Below, one piece after another: positions 43,442-55,359 of a stretch of 64,000 bases of DNA. The notes under the pieces were generated by a model. That model saw nothing but the letters and a program-made list of their open reading frames with translations, made no database searches and was not told the DNA's origin. The stretch is taken from the NCBI GenBank assembly GCA_003971905.1, contig RSEE01000073.1, positions 186,001-250,000 of the forward strand, written 5' to 3'. Within the stretch, counting starts at the first letter, position 1. Every line of letters starts with the position of its first letter. The translations under genes and the position numbers were made by a program. This DNA comes from Moniliella sp. 'wahieum'. Taxonomy: Eukaryota > Basidiomycota > Moniliellomycetes > Moniliellales > Moniliellaceae.

Positions 43442-44128
43442 AACAACAGACTGCTCAGGACTGAGTGAGAGTGCGATCGCCTGGCTCCGCTTGCTGGGGG
43501 GTCGGGCGGGGGGGGTCTGGCCGCGCGCCAAGGGCCAAGGGGGAAGGGTCGAGCTACGGACTGGCCAGCGATTACGGTAGAGATGGCACGGTGGTGGAAT
43601 AGCATAGCTGATTCGGATGGGGATGGTGGGGCGTCAGTCGGAGATGGACATCGTAGGCAAGCGCCTTTATCTTCTTCCCGGGCAACTGTGGAGGATCATG
43701 TATCGTGCCTGCGTAGCCTCCCCCCCGCGCATCTGCCACTGGGAGCCGCAGGACCGTCGCCTGCCCGCGCGCTGATTCCGACCGTGCCGATCTGAAGACG
43801 GATGAGGGTCTGGCTCGGCTCCCTTCGCCTCCTGTTTAACGTCCAACATCATCAATGTACACCTCTCTATCTCCAGATACAGTACCGCTCCTCTGTGGGG
43901 CTACAAGCCTTGTGGGCGCGGCACGATCGCATGGATGGGTTACAGAGAACGGGGCCAAGGGTCAAAAAAAATACAAGGATGCAGGTAGCGACGTTGCCAA
44001 TGGCGGGGTGAGGATGTTGTGCGAGGTGCAAAGGTCATGAACAGGGAAAAGGGGAGGCGTGAGAGAGAAGGAGAAGAAAAAGGCAACCGGAAGCGGGAGG
44101 CGGGAGGCGGGAGAGGCGGCAAAGATGG
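43442..44128. other. Convergent intergenic region
   Basis: The 3' flanks of the aminotransferase and CHS7 genes. No gene recognised. Confidence 0.6.
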
Positions 44129-45158
44129 CTAAAAGGTCTGGTAGCCAGCCTTGTTGGTTTTGGTGTGGGAGGTAGCTAGCAAGTGATGGGGTTTGGAGGT
44201 GAGCGAGTCGGACTCGGAGCCAAAAAAGACTGGGTCCTTGACTTGCCAGTTGGCCAGCTTGCTTCCGACGGAAAACTCGAGGTCTTCCCTGGTGATGTCG
44301 TCCCAGAACTTGTAGACCATCATGATGGCAAAGAGGATGGCGAGCGTGCCAAAGAAGAGACCGTCGACATAATGTTTGGTGCCTGTGCACACGTCCGTTG
44401 ACACGCCCAGCATCAGCACCAGCCCGCCGACGTAGAACACCGTGGCGCAGGCCAGGTCGCCCAGCGGCCAGAGCGTGTCGAGCGTGCGCAGCACAATCCA
44501 GATCTGGGTCACGAGCCAAATCGCAATAAAGATAACGGGTACAATGAGATGAACGACATAGAGCCCCACGTGGTGCTGCGGGTCGAGACTGCCTCCCCAG
44601 CCTTGAAATGTGGCGGCGGCAACGACAAAGCCGACGAGCCAGAGAAGCAGGGTCGAGGCGTACATGGAGAGGAGCGACTGCCGCGTCCCGTCCTCCCAGA
44701 ACTGAAAGCCGACAAAGCCGTTGGCCATCAGGCACCAGCTCAGCGCAAGCACCAGCCCCACGTGCACCGCCACGATCCATACGTACGCGCCCGAGTAGGT
44801 GGGGATGATGGCCGAGTCGAGGAAGATGCCGAGCACCTCCTCGACAAGGTAGAGGCAGAAGAAGAGGCTGATCTCGCGGCGGCCGACAGCGGTGTACTTG
44901 GAGCGGATGTGGTAGAGCATGATGGCGACCATGAAGAAGGCAAAGATGTGGATGACGCATGTGGCTGGGGGGGGGGGGTCAGTGGGGGGCGGGGGGGGGG
45001 GCGAGCGACGCACCGCACTGGAAGACGAGGGTGGAGCCGAGCTGGACGCTGCGCGCATAGCACGTGGGCACGATGCCGGCGTCCGAGTTGAGCAGCGGGC
45101 AGGGCAGCAGCGCCACCTCGTGGCACAGGCCGGTGTAGTTGCCCACCTGGAACGGCAT
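44129..45158 (-). CDS. CHS7: Chitin synthase export chaperone CHS7
   Basis: An ER membrane protein needed to fold class IV chitin synthase (Chs3) and export it from the ER, hence a cell wall gene. Exons 45014-45158 and 44129-44964. The first codes MPFQVGNYTGLCHEVALLPC to LGSTLVFQ, the second the seven hydrophobic helices. Signature blocks: YHIRSKYTAVGRREI, NGFVGFQFWEDGT, VLRTLDTLWPLGD, KHYVDGLFFGTL, and YKFWDDITREDLEFSVG. The intron is only 49 nt and consists mainly of two long C runs around an ACTGAC branch-like site. The reading frame is unbroken, unlike the copy at 13403-14412. About 325 residues, as in other fungi. Confidence 0.93.
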
Positions 45159-46043
45159 CGAGGCGGTGGCGGGCGGGCGTTGCTGCGGCGGATGGGCGGG
45201 GGGGGGGTTCCTGTTACCGGTTATGCATTATGGCGTTTGCTCGCCCCGCCACGCCGGGGCCCCGCCGACAGCACGACCCCCCCGCACAGCGCCTGTCTGC
45301 CCGCTGCGGCGCCCTCCCGCACCCCCTGCAGCAACGCCGCTGGGGTGGGGCGCCTCGCATGCAGTTACGTAACCACGCCCTTGCTGGTGCTGCCTATCTA
45401 CTGATCTACTGGTGTTGGGATCCACATTGCCCTGGGAGACTCCCATCCAGATGTATACCAAGGTTCGGGTCGAGACAACCGTGCCATCTGCCATCATGTT
45501 GATGGACGGATGAATCGACGATGCCCATACATTCATCCTGTGTTACGGTCGTGACTGGAGAGCATCTCAATGGTAACAGGAGTGTTGCGTGTGCAGTGTG
45601 CATGTTTCCCCCCTCGACTCTTCAGTGTGGCCCTTCGGCTCACTCCAACTACCTGAAAGCAACAAGGGAAAGAGGGAGGCTTGTAAACATATATCAATTA
45701 CCACATCCTGTGAGGCACACTAGAAGCAGGAAGGAGGATAGGTATAGGGCGAGAGGACGGTGTGGAGTGTGTGTGCTATTGCGCGCAAAGTTATCAAGAC
45801 GTGTGGGTACGGGTGGTGGTGTGGGTGAGGGCGGAGGGGGGTGCAGTGCAATCCATGCATCATGCCGTGGGGTGTCTCGTGGCGCATGGAAAGAAAGCAA
45901 TATTATCAGGACAAAAATGGAACAGAGAGAGGGGACTCGCCTTCTCCTCTCCCTCGGGTAGACAAACAGTGTTCCCCTCGCATCAACGGCAGTACCAATC
46001 TTCGCTTGCTGCTTGTGGGTATGGTGAGGGGGCGAGGGGTGGA
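45159..46043. other. Intergenic
   Basis: About 0.9 kb between the CHS7 start and the APSES factor stop. No gene recognised; one CATGCATCATG word at 45854-45864. Confidence 0.55.
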
Positions 46044-47727
46044 CTAAGAGGAGGCATGGGTACTGGCCTCGGTGTCCACGTGTAAGTGCAGCGCCGGGAA
46101 AGAGGAACGCTTGCTGCTGGGCAGACGCAGGCCAGAGTCCCCCTTGGACAACGCGCGCTTGCGCCCACAAACCGGCTTGGTCCCTGTTGTAACCGTCTCA
46201 TTGCGGGAGCGCCGCACCATTGCATCTTCCTTGAACGAGGGCAAGCGACTCAGTGCGGCAGAACGTGCCATTGAGTGTTGGGATGCAAGCTTGGTTCCTC
46301 CGTCAGCTTCACAGTCACTAGGATTCAGCGAGGCGGGAAAGGACCAAGGCGGGGTAGGAAGGGAATGTGTGTTGAGGCCCAACGCGTTAGGTGGAAGAGG
46401 GCGAGAAGGCACAGTGTTCCTGCTCGTGTCCTGTTCCAAAGGAACAAGGGAGGAAGCTTCCTTGTTACAGAGCCGAGTCAATCCTTCTCCTCCTCCTTGA
46501 AGCGGAGGGAGGGAAGAGGAGTACTCTTGCTGACCCGTCAAGGTTGAGGGGACAACAGTTTGATCGAGAAACCCGCGCGGTCGCTCTACCGCGGGCGGGG
46601 GGTCAAGGGCTGGAATCGTAGGCGAGGGTTGCGATGTAGGTTGCAACAAAGCGAGGGTTAACGTTGAGGACGTGGGAATGTTGTATTGCCGTGCAGCTGT
46701 AAGAACAGCCGTGGTGCGTTGCACATTCTCGGGCTCGAGTGCGATCTTCTCGATGCAGGCTTTCTCCTCAAAGAGAGGGTACAGGTCGGTAAGAATATTG
46801 TACTCTTTTGCCAAGGCTTTGGCGCGTTCAAATTCGATCCTACGATCCATATATACAGACAGGTTGGCTTTCATCCGAACGATAGGGAATGGGGGGGGGG
46901 GACGTACCACACACCCTTGAAGAAAAGGGTGCCTGTCTTGACCACTCGTCTGCCTGGCTGGTGCTTCAAGAGACCATCGCGCTTGCCGCGGGTCAAGTGG
47001 CAGAGGTTGAGCAATTTGGTGCCATTGATCATATCGTTATCTGTGTTTGGGGTTTCAACGGTGCGTCAGTACATATCCTGTTCAGGGCAGAACCGACGAG
47101 CAAGTAGGGAACGGGGGCAGGTCGCGTACCGCACCGTCGGGCCACGATTGTGCCATGCACGCAGACTTGGAAACAAATCGTGCCTTCGTCTTGCCACAGC
47201 GTGGAAGAGAAGCGGGTGGAGTAGGGCGTGTTGAGAGAGACGAGGGCGCTGGAGCGCACCGGGGACTGGCTCTTGGAGGAACTGCTGGTGCTGCTTAGCA
47301 CCAGAGGGGATGGCTCTCCGCCCATGTCGTGGGCCAAGGCGTAGTAGCTCTCATGGGTGTCGGAGGAGCGGCGCAGGGGCAAAGGAAACAGTTCCTCCTC
47401 TTCCGAACGAAGCCACGAGGGCGGAGGGGGGTCGGAGGGACCGCGCTCCGGCAGCATGCCCTGGCTCAAGGGGAGGAAGGAGAGGGAGCGGGAGGCGGGG
47501 GCGGGTGCCATGCGGCTGCGGTGCTGAAGGCGGGGTACAAGTATGGCTGCGGGCGGCTGGGTAGGGTCCAGTGCTGTTGGGGCAGATGCTGCGGGGGTGT
47601 GGGTGGGGGACGGGCGCGGGGCGCGGGTGCGAGGGCGCGTACAGATGGGCAATGCCCGGCGGGGGCGGGGCGGGGTGGTCGCGGGCCAGGGGGGGAGGTG
47701 CTGGGCTGCAGCGTCGGTGACTTCCAT
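46044..47727 (-). CDS. APSES transcription factor, StuA/Ust1/Phd1-like
   Basis: A KilA-N/APSES DNA-binding regulator; relatives control dimorphism, sporulation and cell-cycle-linked development in fungi. Exons 47130-47727, 46908-47040 and 46044-46839. The two junctions rebuild the domain: TLWQDEGTICFQVCVHGTIV, VARRCDNDMINGTKLLNL, CHLTRGKRDGLLK, VVKTGTLFFKGVW, then IEFERAKALAKEYNILTDLYPLF. This matches the StuA/Phd1 class, not the Swi6/Mbp1 class, since no ankyrin repeats follow. The C-terminus is Ser/Pro-rich with a basic stretch (GRKRALSKGDSGLRLPSSKR), a likely nuclear signal. About 508 residues. MEVTDAAAQH was chosen as start; a further upstream exon cannot be excluded. Confidence 0.88.
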
Positions 47728-48734
47728 TGGGAGAAGGCCGCGTGGCGGGGGGCGGGGGGCGGGATGCTGCTGTCGGGGGAGGAGAGGGACGGGGGGGAGG
47801 GGGGTGGAAAACGAGGTGCAGGTGGAGGCCGACTTCGCGGTGGGTTTATATGTTGTGGGGACTGCAGTGCATGCACGCCGCCTGCGCAAGAGGCGCATGT
47901 GGGAAGACGCCCGCCTGCATTATTGCCCGGTGCTTGTCGTCCACACGCCGCGGGCGTCTGCGCTGGCCGCCCTGGGCAGCAGGCCACTGTGGGCAGAGCC
48001 ACACGCGAGCTCTACGCACTGCAGCTCTCCGTCTGGATTAGCGCGATTCCCGCTTCCTCTGCTTGGGCTGGCCGACGCAGACCGCACCGCACAGCAGCAG
48101 CGCTGGGATGTTTGCCCTAGCCATTAACCATGATAGACCAGAGCCCATCACCATGCATTATGTGGTGTATCCCCCGGCTCCGTCCCACCTCGTTCTCTGT
48201 CCCAGGAAAAACAATCCAGGATCAAGTCTTTCCCGCCTGGGAGCAGATGAAGCTTGGAGCTTTGCGACCACATGGATTCTGTGCGTTTTGGTGTATACAC
48301 CCCACACAACAACGTTTTATGCTGAAGGTGCTGACGCGCTGACGCCAGAGGTACTTTGTTGCAAAAGCAATCGCCGCTATCGCCTCGCAGGCATGAGTTT
48401 GGCCAGCGCGGCACCATCTCGGCTTGGCGGGCAAGTGGCCAGAAAGAGTATGTGTGACAGGCGCATATATATAGGTCAGCGGACGGAAAGAGCACTGGGC
48501 GAGACAACGATGTGCATGAAGACAGTGTTGCAGCACCTTATATTGTTCCTGTGCACGATGCATGATGCATGATGCATGATAGCTCATCGCACAGCTGCCC
48601 TCTTCAGGCCGACTGGACACGCAGGCGGGAAAATGAAACTGCAACACAGCGGAAAGCGCCAAGGATGAATTCCGCCCGTCGCTTGGCCAGGTCCTTGGCA
48701 GAATGCCATCGCGCACCTGGATCACCACCACACA
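47728..48734. other. Divergent intergenic region
   Basis: 1 kb between the APSES factor and RPB4, head to head. It holds the GATGCAT triplet repeat at 48557-48580 and a TATATATAGG patch near 48466-48475. No gene recognised. Confidence 0.55.
48557..48580. repeat. GATGCAT short tandem repeat
   Basis: Three tandem GATGCAT units, about 155-180 bp upstream of the RPB4 start; the same repeat is at 4951-4984. Confidence 0.7.
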
Positions 48735-49510
48735 ATGGCCACCCACGGCAGCGTCTCTGTCCGGCATCGCCGCGAGATTCTGACCGAGGAGGAGGATGCT
48801 TCCATTGGGCGTCTGGGTCCAGGTACGCTTCTGTCCCCCTGGCTACGCAGTGCGGTCACTGCTTCTTTTCACCTCTCCTCCCCCCATTCCCGGCGCCGTC
48901 AAGCTGACCTTGTGACTGCACAGAGTTCACCGGCACCAGCTCCATCAGCGGCAGCGTCCAGCCACTGCTAATTTCCGAGGTGCGCCTCATTCTTCAGCAG
49001 CGCCAAGATGCCGAGGGGGCGGAGGGTCAGGCGGAGCGAGACTCGAGTAACCCGTGTGTTTCTTTTCCGATTGCTTCTGCGCGCGTCTGCTAACTTGCTT
49101 TGCAGAATCTACAAAAAGACGATGGATTACGTCGAGCTCTTCTCACGCTACAAGTCGCTTGATACTGTCAAGAGTGTTCGCGAGTAAGTGGTGTGGCGGT
49201 GGGTTCATCTGGTACTGACATTCCTGTTCCAGGGAGCACCTGCACGAGGTAACCGTTGAGGATCCCGACGACGTGATGGAGGACCAAGGCCTGGCCCTGA
49301 CCGGCTTTGAAGCGGTGCAATTGGCCGACTTGGCGATTGATAATGTGGAGGAGGCCAAGACATTGATCCCAACGTATGTCTTCCTCGTTCCTGCGGGTTG
49401 CGTGGTCAGGTTTACTAATTCTTTCTCCTTCAAGCCTGGCAAGCAAGGACGATGCCCAACTGAACACCTTGTTGCAGGAGTTGGTCAACGTGCGCCGGTT
49501 CCAAACATGA
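48735..49510 (+). CDS. RPB4: RNA polymerase II subunit RPB4
   Basis: With RPB7 it forms the stalk of Pol II, acting in initiation and mRNA export/decay coupling. Five exons: 48735-48822, 48924-49046, 49106-49183, 49233-49373 and 49435-49510. The protein reads EEDASIGRLGPEF, LLISEVRLILQQR, KTMDYVELFSRYKS, LTGFEAVQLADLAIDNVEEAKTLIP and ends LLQELVNVRRFQT, following RPB4 from end to end. Four introns in under 800 bp make it the most intron-dense gene here. The exon 2 to exon 3 junction is out of phase by one base, probably another small indel in the G-rich exon 2. About 165 residues. Confidence 0.88.
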
Positions 49511-49870
49511 GCAGCAGTTGCCTTGTTTTCCCAATAGCCCCCGGTTTTCGCCTCTCGTGGGCAGAACTGTAAAATACATGTATTCTTTCTCAACCACTTG
49601 CCAATGTATTCTATGTAGTTCATCGGCGGCGATGACCGTCTCTGGTTGTGCGCCGCCCCGGCCAAAGCAATAACGACCAAGCGAGCGGCAGCGAAGGTGG
49701 TAGGACGTACTGGAACGGCGTGGTAGGTGCGGGACTTCGAAGAACCAAGTGTGAAATGTTCAAGTCCGGAGTTGCGTCTGGGTCCGGGGGGCGGAATATA
49801 AATGGGGACTTTCCAAAACGACATCAGCTTTTTTTTGCGTTGGTGAACTACGAGGACAACAACCACAACC
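49511..49870. other. Intergenic, ZPR1 promoter
   Basis: Contains AATGTTCAAG at 49755-49764, 107-116 bp before the ZPR1 start, a variant of the shared promoter word. No gene. Confidence 0.55.
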
Positions 49871-51549
49871 ATGTCGCCGCCACCCGAGTCCCAACCGAAG
49901 CAAGACGAGTTCTTCCGCCCCATTGGCGACGTGGTCGAGAACCCAGAGGCACCCGCTCCTGTCGAGGTGAATGATGAGGATGACAAGGAGCTGATCACCG
50001 GGAGTGAGCTGGTGCAAGAGGTCGAGTCGTTGTGCATGAACTGCCACAAGACGGGCGTCACCCGCCTGCTTCTCACCGCCATCCCTTACTTCCGCCAGGT
50101 GGTCATTTCCTCGTTCTTCTGCCCCCACTGCGGCGAACGCAACAACGAGATCCAGCCTGCCGGCGAAATTCAGCCCAAAGGGGTGCTGTACACGGTACAT
50201 GTCACCCGCGCTTCGGACCTCGATCGGCAAGTGGTCAAGGCCGGTACGGCGACCGTCTCGATCCCGAACTGGAGCTTGAGATCCCGCCCAAGAACGGCCA
50301 GTTGACCACCATCGAGGGGGTCCTGTCCGACACGGTGCGCGATCTCGAAATCGAGCAGCCTTTGCGCAAGCACATGGCTCCCGAAGCCTATGAGAAGATC
50401 GAGGGCTTGGTTAAGCGCATTAAGGATGTGCTTGGGGAGACGGACGAGGAGCTGCCGGTTGCTTCGGGCGAAGGAGTTGCCGGACTCAAGTCCGAGGTGT
50501 GTGGGCTGCACCTCGTCGGGGGCCAAGACGGGCAAGTCGGCCGACCCAAATCGGGTGTTTAGCCCTCTGACTGTCCGCCTTGACGACCCGACGGGCAACA
50601 GCTTTATCGAGTTCCTCGGCCCGGCAGAGGGTCTGGGCGCCAAGGATGCCAAGTGGACCAAGCGCGACTACCCCCGCACGGCGGCACAGAACGAACAGTT
50701 GGGAATCGCACCGCCGCCAGCAGAGGAGGGCGAGCGGACGATCAAGACGACGAATGTTGCTGACGATGGCAACCTGACCAGTTACGAGGATAATGAGGTC
50801 TACTCGTTCCCGGGCACGTGCTCCTCCTGTGGTGCGCCCGTGGAGACGATGATGCACAAACTCACCATTCCTTACTTTAAGGACGTCATCATCATGTCGA
50901 CCAACTGCGACCGGTGTGGCTACCGCGACAATGAAGTCAAGGCGGGCGGCGCGGTCTCGGCTCTTGCTCGCCGCATTACGCTCAAGGTCGAAGACGCCGA
51001 CGATCTTTCGCGGGACGTACTCAAGTCGGACTCGGCTGCTCTGGAGATCCCCGAGATCGACCTGCGTCTTGCTCCTGGCACGCTGGGCGGTCGGTTCACT
51101 ACCCTCGAGGGCTTGCTCCAGCAAGTGTATGACGAGCTGAGTGAAAAGGTTATGAACGCTGGTGATAGTGGCGCTTCGCGTGGTGTGGAAGCCGATCGCC
51201 TCGAGAGTTTCCTTGGCAAGCTCAAGGGCGCAATTGCCGTCGAGTCGCCCTACACGGTTGTCCTGGACGACGCTCTGGCCAACAGCTACATCCAGTCCCC
51301 CTATGCCCCCGATCCGACCCACAGCTGACCTTGGAGGACTACAAGCGGACGTGGGACCAGGACGAGGATCTCGGCTTGAACGACATCAATGTCGACCCGG
51401 ACCAGTACCGCAAGGAGGGCCCGGAGTTTGAGGCATGGCAAAAGGCACATGATGAACATGAGCGCCAGCACGAACTGGAGGTCGAAGCCAAGGCTCAGGC
51501 CCCGAACGCGGCCGGGGAGGAGGCTAACCCCCAGCCCTCAGCGGCTTAA
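49871..51549 (+). CDS. ZPR1: Zinc finger protein ZPR1
   Basis: A conserved chaperone-like protein that binds translation factor eEF1A, acting in cytoplasm and nucleus. Two ZPR1 modules, each a C4 zinc finger plus a beta-domain: CMNCHKTG...CPHCGERNNE (about residues 55-98) and CSSCGAP...CDRCGYRDNE (near 50821-50934). VRLDDPTGNSFIEFLG and TVVLDDALANSYIQSP are the paired family motifs. The C-terminus EDYKRTWDQDEDLGLNDI is typical. No intron is needed. Frames shift near 50262 (needs a C: SIPELELEIPP), near 50495-50530 and near 51318 (needs a C: DPDPQLTLEDY). Otherwise complete. Confidence 0.93.
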
Positions 51550-51896
51550 AGCCAAATCCATTTCTTGCTTTACCTATGACTCACGGCCTACTATAGTTGG
51601 TGCAGTCGTGGGTTGCCTCTACTAGTGATAGTGACTTTTGAATCCATAGATGTGCCATGAAGGTTGCCGAGTCGCGGAGTAGCGAGGATAAACTGCAGAA
51701 GAGGTAGACCAAGCGATTTGGACGCAGGTCGCTCATCTACCTACGTGCGGCTCATTACAGATGGATGTTCCAACCCTCTGAGCTATGCGGGTTAAAACGT
51801 ATGAATTGTGTAGGGCACTTTGACAGGGAATCATTCGCAAGTAGGGCCCTAGGTGGCAAAGAGTAAACGGGAACGTGTAATAGGGCAGGAAAAGTA
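51550..51896. other. Convergent intergenic with tRNA-like relic
   Basis: The 3' flanks of ZPR1 and FUN30. The minus strand of 51791-51715 resembles the 5' half of a tRNA but lacks a matching 3' half, so no tRNA is called. Confidence 0.5.
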
Positions 51897-54800
51897 TTAC
51901 TTTTTGGCCTGGCTCGGACTTGCCCCCGCCCGGATCTGGGCCATGAGCGACGTGGCGACCATTTTCTGGATTTCATCGTCGTTCATCCCTTCATCGTCTT
52001 CCATCTCCTTGGTGGGTTGGCCCGGCTGGTCGTCTGATACGCGCTTGGCCAGTTCAAGCTTGCGCGTGCCAAGGTCATAGATCTGCTCGTCAATTGTTCC
52101 CTGGGAGAGAAGGCGAATGACGGTCACATCACGTGTTTGACCCAGCCGGTGGGCGCGGTCGACAGCCTGCTTGTCATTGTGGGGTTGAAATTTAAGTCTT
52201 GATCGTACAACACCACCAGGTGGCGGCTGTGAGTTGATCCCCACGCCCCTGCGCGCGTGGTCAGAAGGAAGACGGGAATCGCTCGTCTTTGGTGAATTGG
52301 TTACTAGCTTTTGCCGGTCCTCGACCCGCGTTGCACCAGTAAAGCCAAGGTACTTGATCCCCAACACCTGAAGCGCTTCGCACAGAATATCTAGCACTGT
52401 GGTGAACTGCGAGAAGAGTAGTACCCTTTCACCCTTGGACATGGCTTCATCCAAGATCTTCCGCAGGGCCGGACCTGCGCTGTCGAGCCACGCATCGAAG
52501 GAAGAAACGTGTTTCCTCGTGTACTAGGAACTAAGTCAGTCAAGTGTGTCACTCAAGGAGTAGCACGTACCGGATAGGAATCAGCCACCTGGCTTAGAGA
52601 GGAGTCGGAGTGATGATGGCAAAGGTCTTCCTTGACATGGTCCAGCGGCTCGTCTGCGTAATCCGGGTTCTTGACATAATCCCGCGCCAGCGCCTCGATT
52701 TCTTGCGGTTCAAACCTGCGACGAAAGAGGAGCGGGTGGTTTGCTGCCTTGCGCACAGTCCATCAGGATTGGCCTGACTTGGCCGCCGCCGTCGCGTTGG
52801 CCTTGGCTGTCTTGCCTTATTCTCTTGCCCCTCTAGAGCGCTTTTCCGAGCACCAGTGAGGACATCGGCATACACCTGCGCTTGAGCGGGCGTCATATCG
52901 CATCGAATCACCCGTTCCGTCTTGCTAGCCAATTCGTGCGCAAGCACATTCTCCTTCCTCCTCCGCAGTACGAATGGCTTCATAAGAGCCTTGGCCCGCT
53001 CTACCCGCTCGGTACTGAGAAGGCTCGAGTTGGAGGAAGAAAGTCGTTGGCTTGGCTTTGAAGATGGACTCGAGCAGCTCTGAGTCAGCATCGTTAAAGT
53101 AGTTGGGCAAGATGAAGTTGAGCAACGACAGCAGCTCTCCCAAATGGTTCTGCAGTGGCGTGCCAGTGAGCAACAGTCGGCGCCGGGCAGGGATGCGCAT
53201 CAGTTTTTGGTAGCGCTCCGAACGCCGATTCTTGAGCATGTGCCCCTCATCGAACACACAGACATTGAACTGGCGCTTGCGGAAGAAACGAGCATCATAT
53301 TTGCCAGCGGATCCACCCGAACTGGCCATATCGTACGTGGTCAATACAACGTCCAATTCACCAGCATCCTGCTGATCGGCAATTTGATCTCGGAGGATAT
53401 CCCTCTCTTTCTGAGACCCCCAGTAGACAGCCACATGCAATCCACCGTCCCTTTTGGGGCTCGCAGCCACTTCCAGTTCTCGTCGCCAGTTCTCCAACAC
53501 CGATGAAGGGGCGATCACGAGATGTGGGCCCGGCTCCCCCCTTGCTTTGAGAGCAAGGAGGAAAGAGATGACTTGGACAGTCTTGCCGAGTCCCATTTCA
53601 TCAGCGAGAATGGCAGAGAGGTGGTGTTTGTACAGGAGGCTCAGCCAGTTGATCCCCGTGAGCTGATACGGTTTCAACTGAAACTGCTCCGACAATCCTC
53701 GTGGCTGCTCAGACAGGTAGCCTTCCTGTCGCGCTTTGGCATTGGGAATCCGGGCGCCCCCCTCATGTTGGTAATGTGGGGTCTCCAGGGCCCACCTTTG
53801 CATGTCCTTTAACAGGCGCCGACCCACCTCTTCCACCCGATGGAGGATCTTGTCCACTTGCTGGTAGCCAGCCATCACCTCCACGCATGTATGGAAGAGA
53901 CGAGGGCTAACACCCTTGGCTGCGCGGTCGCCTAACTTGTCGTCCACCTCATCTTCATCTTTGAATGGACGCAGCGAGGCAATAGTCGCAGCTTGTGCAG
54001 CGCTGCACCCGATCGTCTCGCACAGGGCAGTTTCGCTCGCGGAATTGAACCACTCGATCGCACTGGTCATGTTCCTCGCACCGCCATCGTCACTCTCTTC
54101 TCCGGAATCAATCTCGATCACGTCATCGTGGTCACTGTCGGTGGGAATGAGGATCGTTGGCGGGCTCTGTGCCTTAGTCTTGCTCGGAAGTGGTTTGTTC
54201 TTCACGGCGGGTACGGGCGACAAAGGGAAAGGACTCCTCAAGGAACTAGCGCCAGGGTGAGGCCGGGGCATGCGGGCGGATCCATTGGTGCCTGAACCAC
54301 TTGTGTCAGGGGACGAGGGGTCAGTTGATACAGCCCTGGAAGACTTGGGGGGCCCACGACGAAACTTGCGAGTAGGCATGATCTCTTCCACTTCCGCCTC
54401 TTCTTCCTCCTCCTCCTTGCGTTGGGGCAGGGCAGAGTAAAAGCTAGGCCGGGTCTGGGGTTCCCGCTTGACGGGTGGAGGGCATGGCTACTGTTCCTCA
54501 CATCCCTGCACTGGTTCAGATGCGCCGTTGTCTTGTCCTTGTCCCAGCCCCTGGCAGCCAACGTGGCCAAGACGCTTTCGGAACGGAACTCGTCAAAATG
54601 GGTGCAGAGCTCCTCGTAAACTGCGCGATGCGCTGATGACAGGGTGCCGGCGGACACCTTCCTTTCCTTAGAGCGCCTCCCCAACTCAGAGAGCGTATCG
54701 GAAGCACTGCTGTTGTTCCGGGTCAACGTTTCTTGCACCTCGGCGAGGAGAAACTCGGGATAGAGCGCGTTGATGCGCAACGCCTTGGCCCCACCGTCGG

Positions 54801-54930
54801 GCGTGGCTTTGCGGTTGCTGGCACGTGGCGGGAATAGATGGTGGTTGCCAGAGGAGTCAGAGTCTTCGGGGCTCCGCTTGTGACCGGCCAGCGGCTGTGC
54901 CTTGAAACGCTTCAGGTCGGGCGGTGGCAT
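51897..54930 (-). CDS. FUN30: SNF2 ATPase FUN30/SMARCAD1-like with CUE motifs
   Basis: Chromatin remodeller acting in heterochromatin maintenance and DNA end resection. Two CUE-like helices pairs at the N-terminus (ALYPEFLLAEVQETLTRNN and YEELCTHFDEFRSESVLATL) point to FUN30/SMARCAD1. SNF2 motifs: I DEMGLGKT, II FDEGHML, III LLLTGTPLQNHLGELLSLL, then LMKPFVLRRRKENVL, and the helicase C lobe ending DRAHRLGQTRDVTVIRL. One intron 52524-52570 (GTACGT/CTAG). The frame changes several times (near 54400, 53060, 52750 and 52200-52300), most in short homopolymers. All motifs are present. A TAGGGTTA site lies 121 bp upstream of the start. Confidence 0.9.
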
Positions 54931-55359
54931 TCGTCGGTGGCGGTGAGGGAGGGTGTGTGGCGGTTAGGTTCATCCCCGATCTAACGTTCCACTTCGATCT
55001 CCCGACTCGCATTTTTTTTCAGCCGCGTCGCGTTTTCCCTGCCTGGAGTCTAGGGTTATCGGTAAGTCATTACGTGGACTACGCGTGCAACATGTAACGT
55101 GCTTCACGCTTCAGGCACTGGTCACGCTAGTCAGCAATCGATTAATCAGCCTCCATTAAATATTAACCGATAATCATTAATCGCGTAATCGATATCATTG
55201 ATCGATGCTCAGCCTGAGCGCGTTCATCCTCACGATGATCAACGATTGGGTTGGGTCCTCTCCAAGCTTCAACTTTCTTCACCCTTCACCAACCAGCCTG
55301 TAAGGCAAATCCAATCCAATTCATAAACTTGTCCATCCTCTTAATCATTGCGACCATTC
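54931..55359. other. Intergenic, FUN30 promoter
   Basis: Contains TAGGGTTA (telobox-like) at 55051-55058 and an AT-rich patch with repeated ATTAATCG/ATCGATTAATC words at 55137-55205, unusual in this GC-rich contig. No gene. Confidence 0.55.
55051..55058. promoter_or_regulatory. Telobox-like TAGGGTTA site
   Basis: One telomere-type repeat unit, 121 bp upstream of the FUN30 start. Such single units bind TTAGGG-binding general regulators in some fungi; here this is inference. Confidence 0.3.

Noticed and set aside
51715-51791. Minus strand resembles a tRNA 5' half (CCCGCATAGCTCAGAGGGTTGG, possible GTA anticodon)
   Set aside because: The D arm looks right but no 3' acceptor strand matches the 5' one, and the T stem pairs at only three positions. 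At most a relic of a tRNA.
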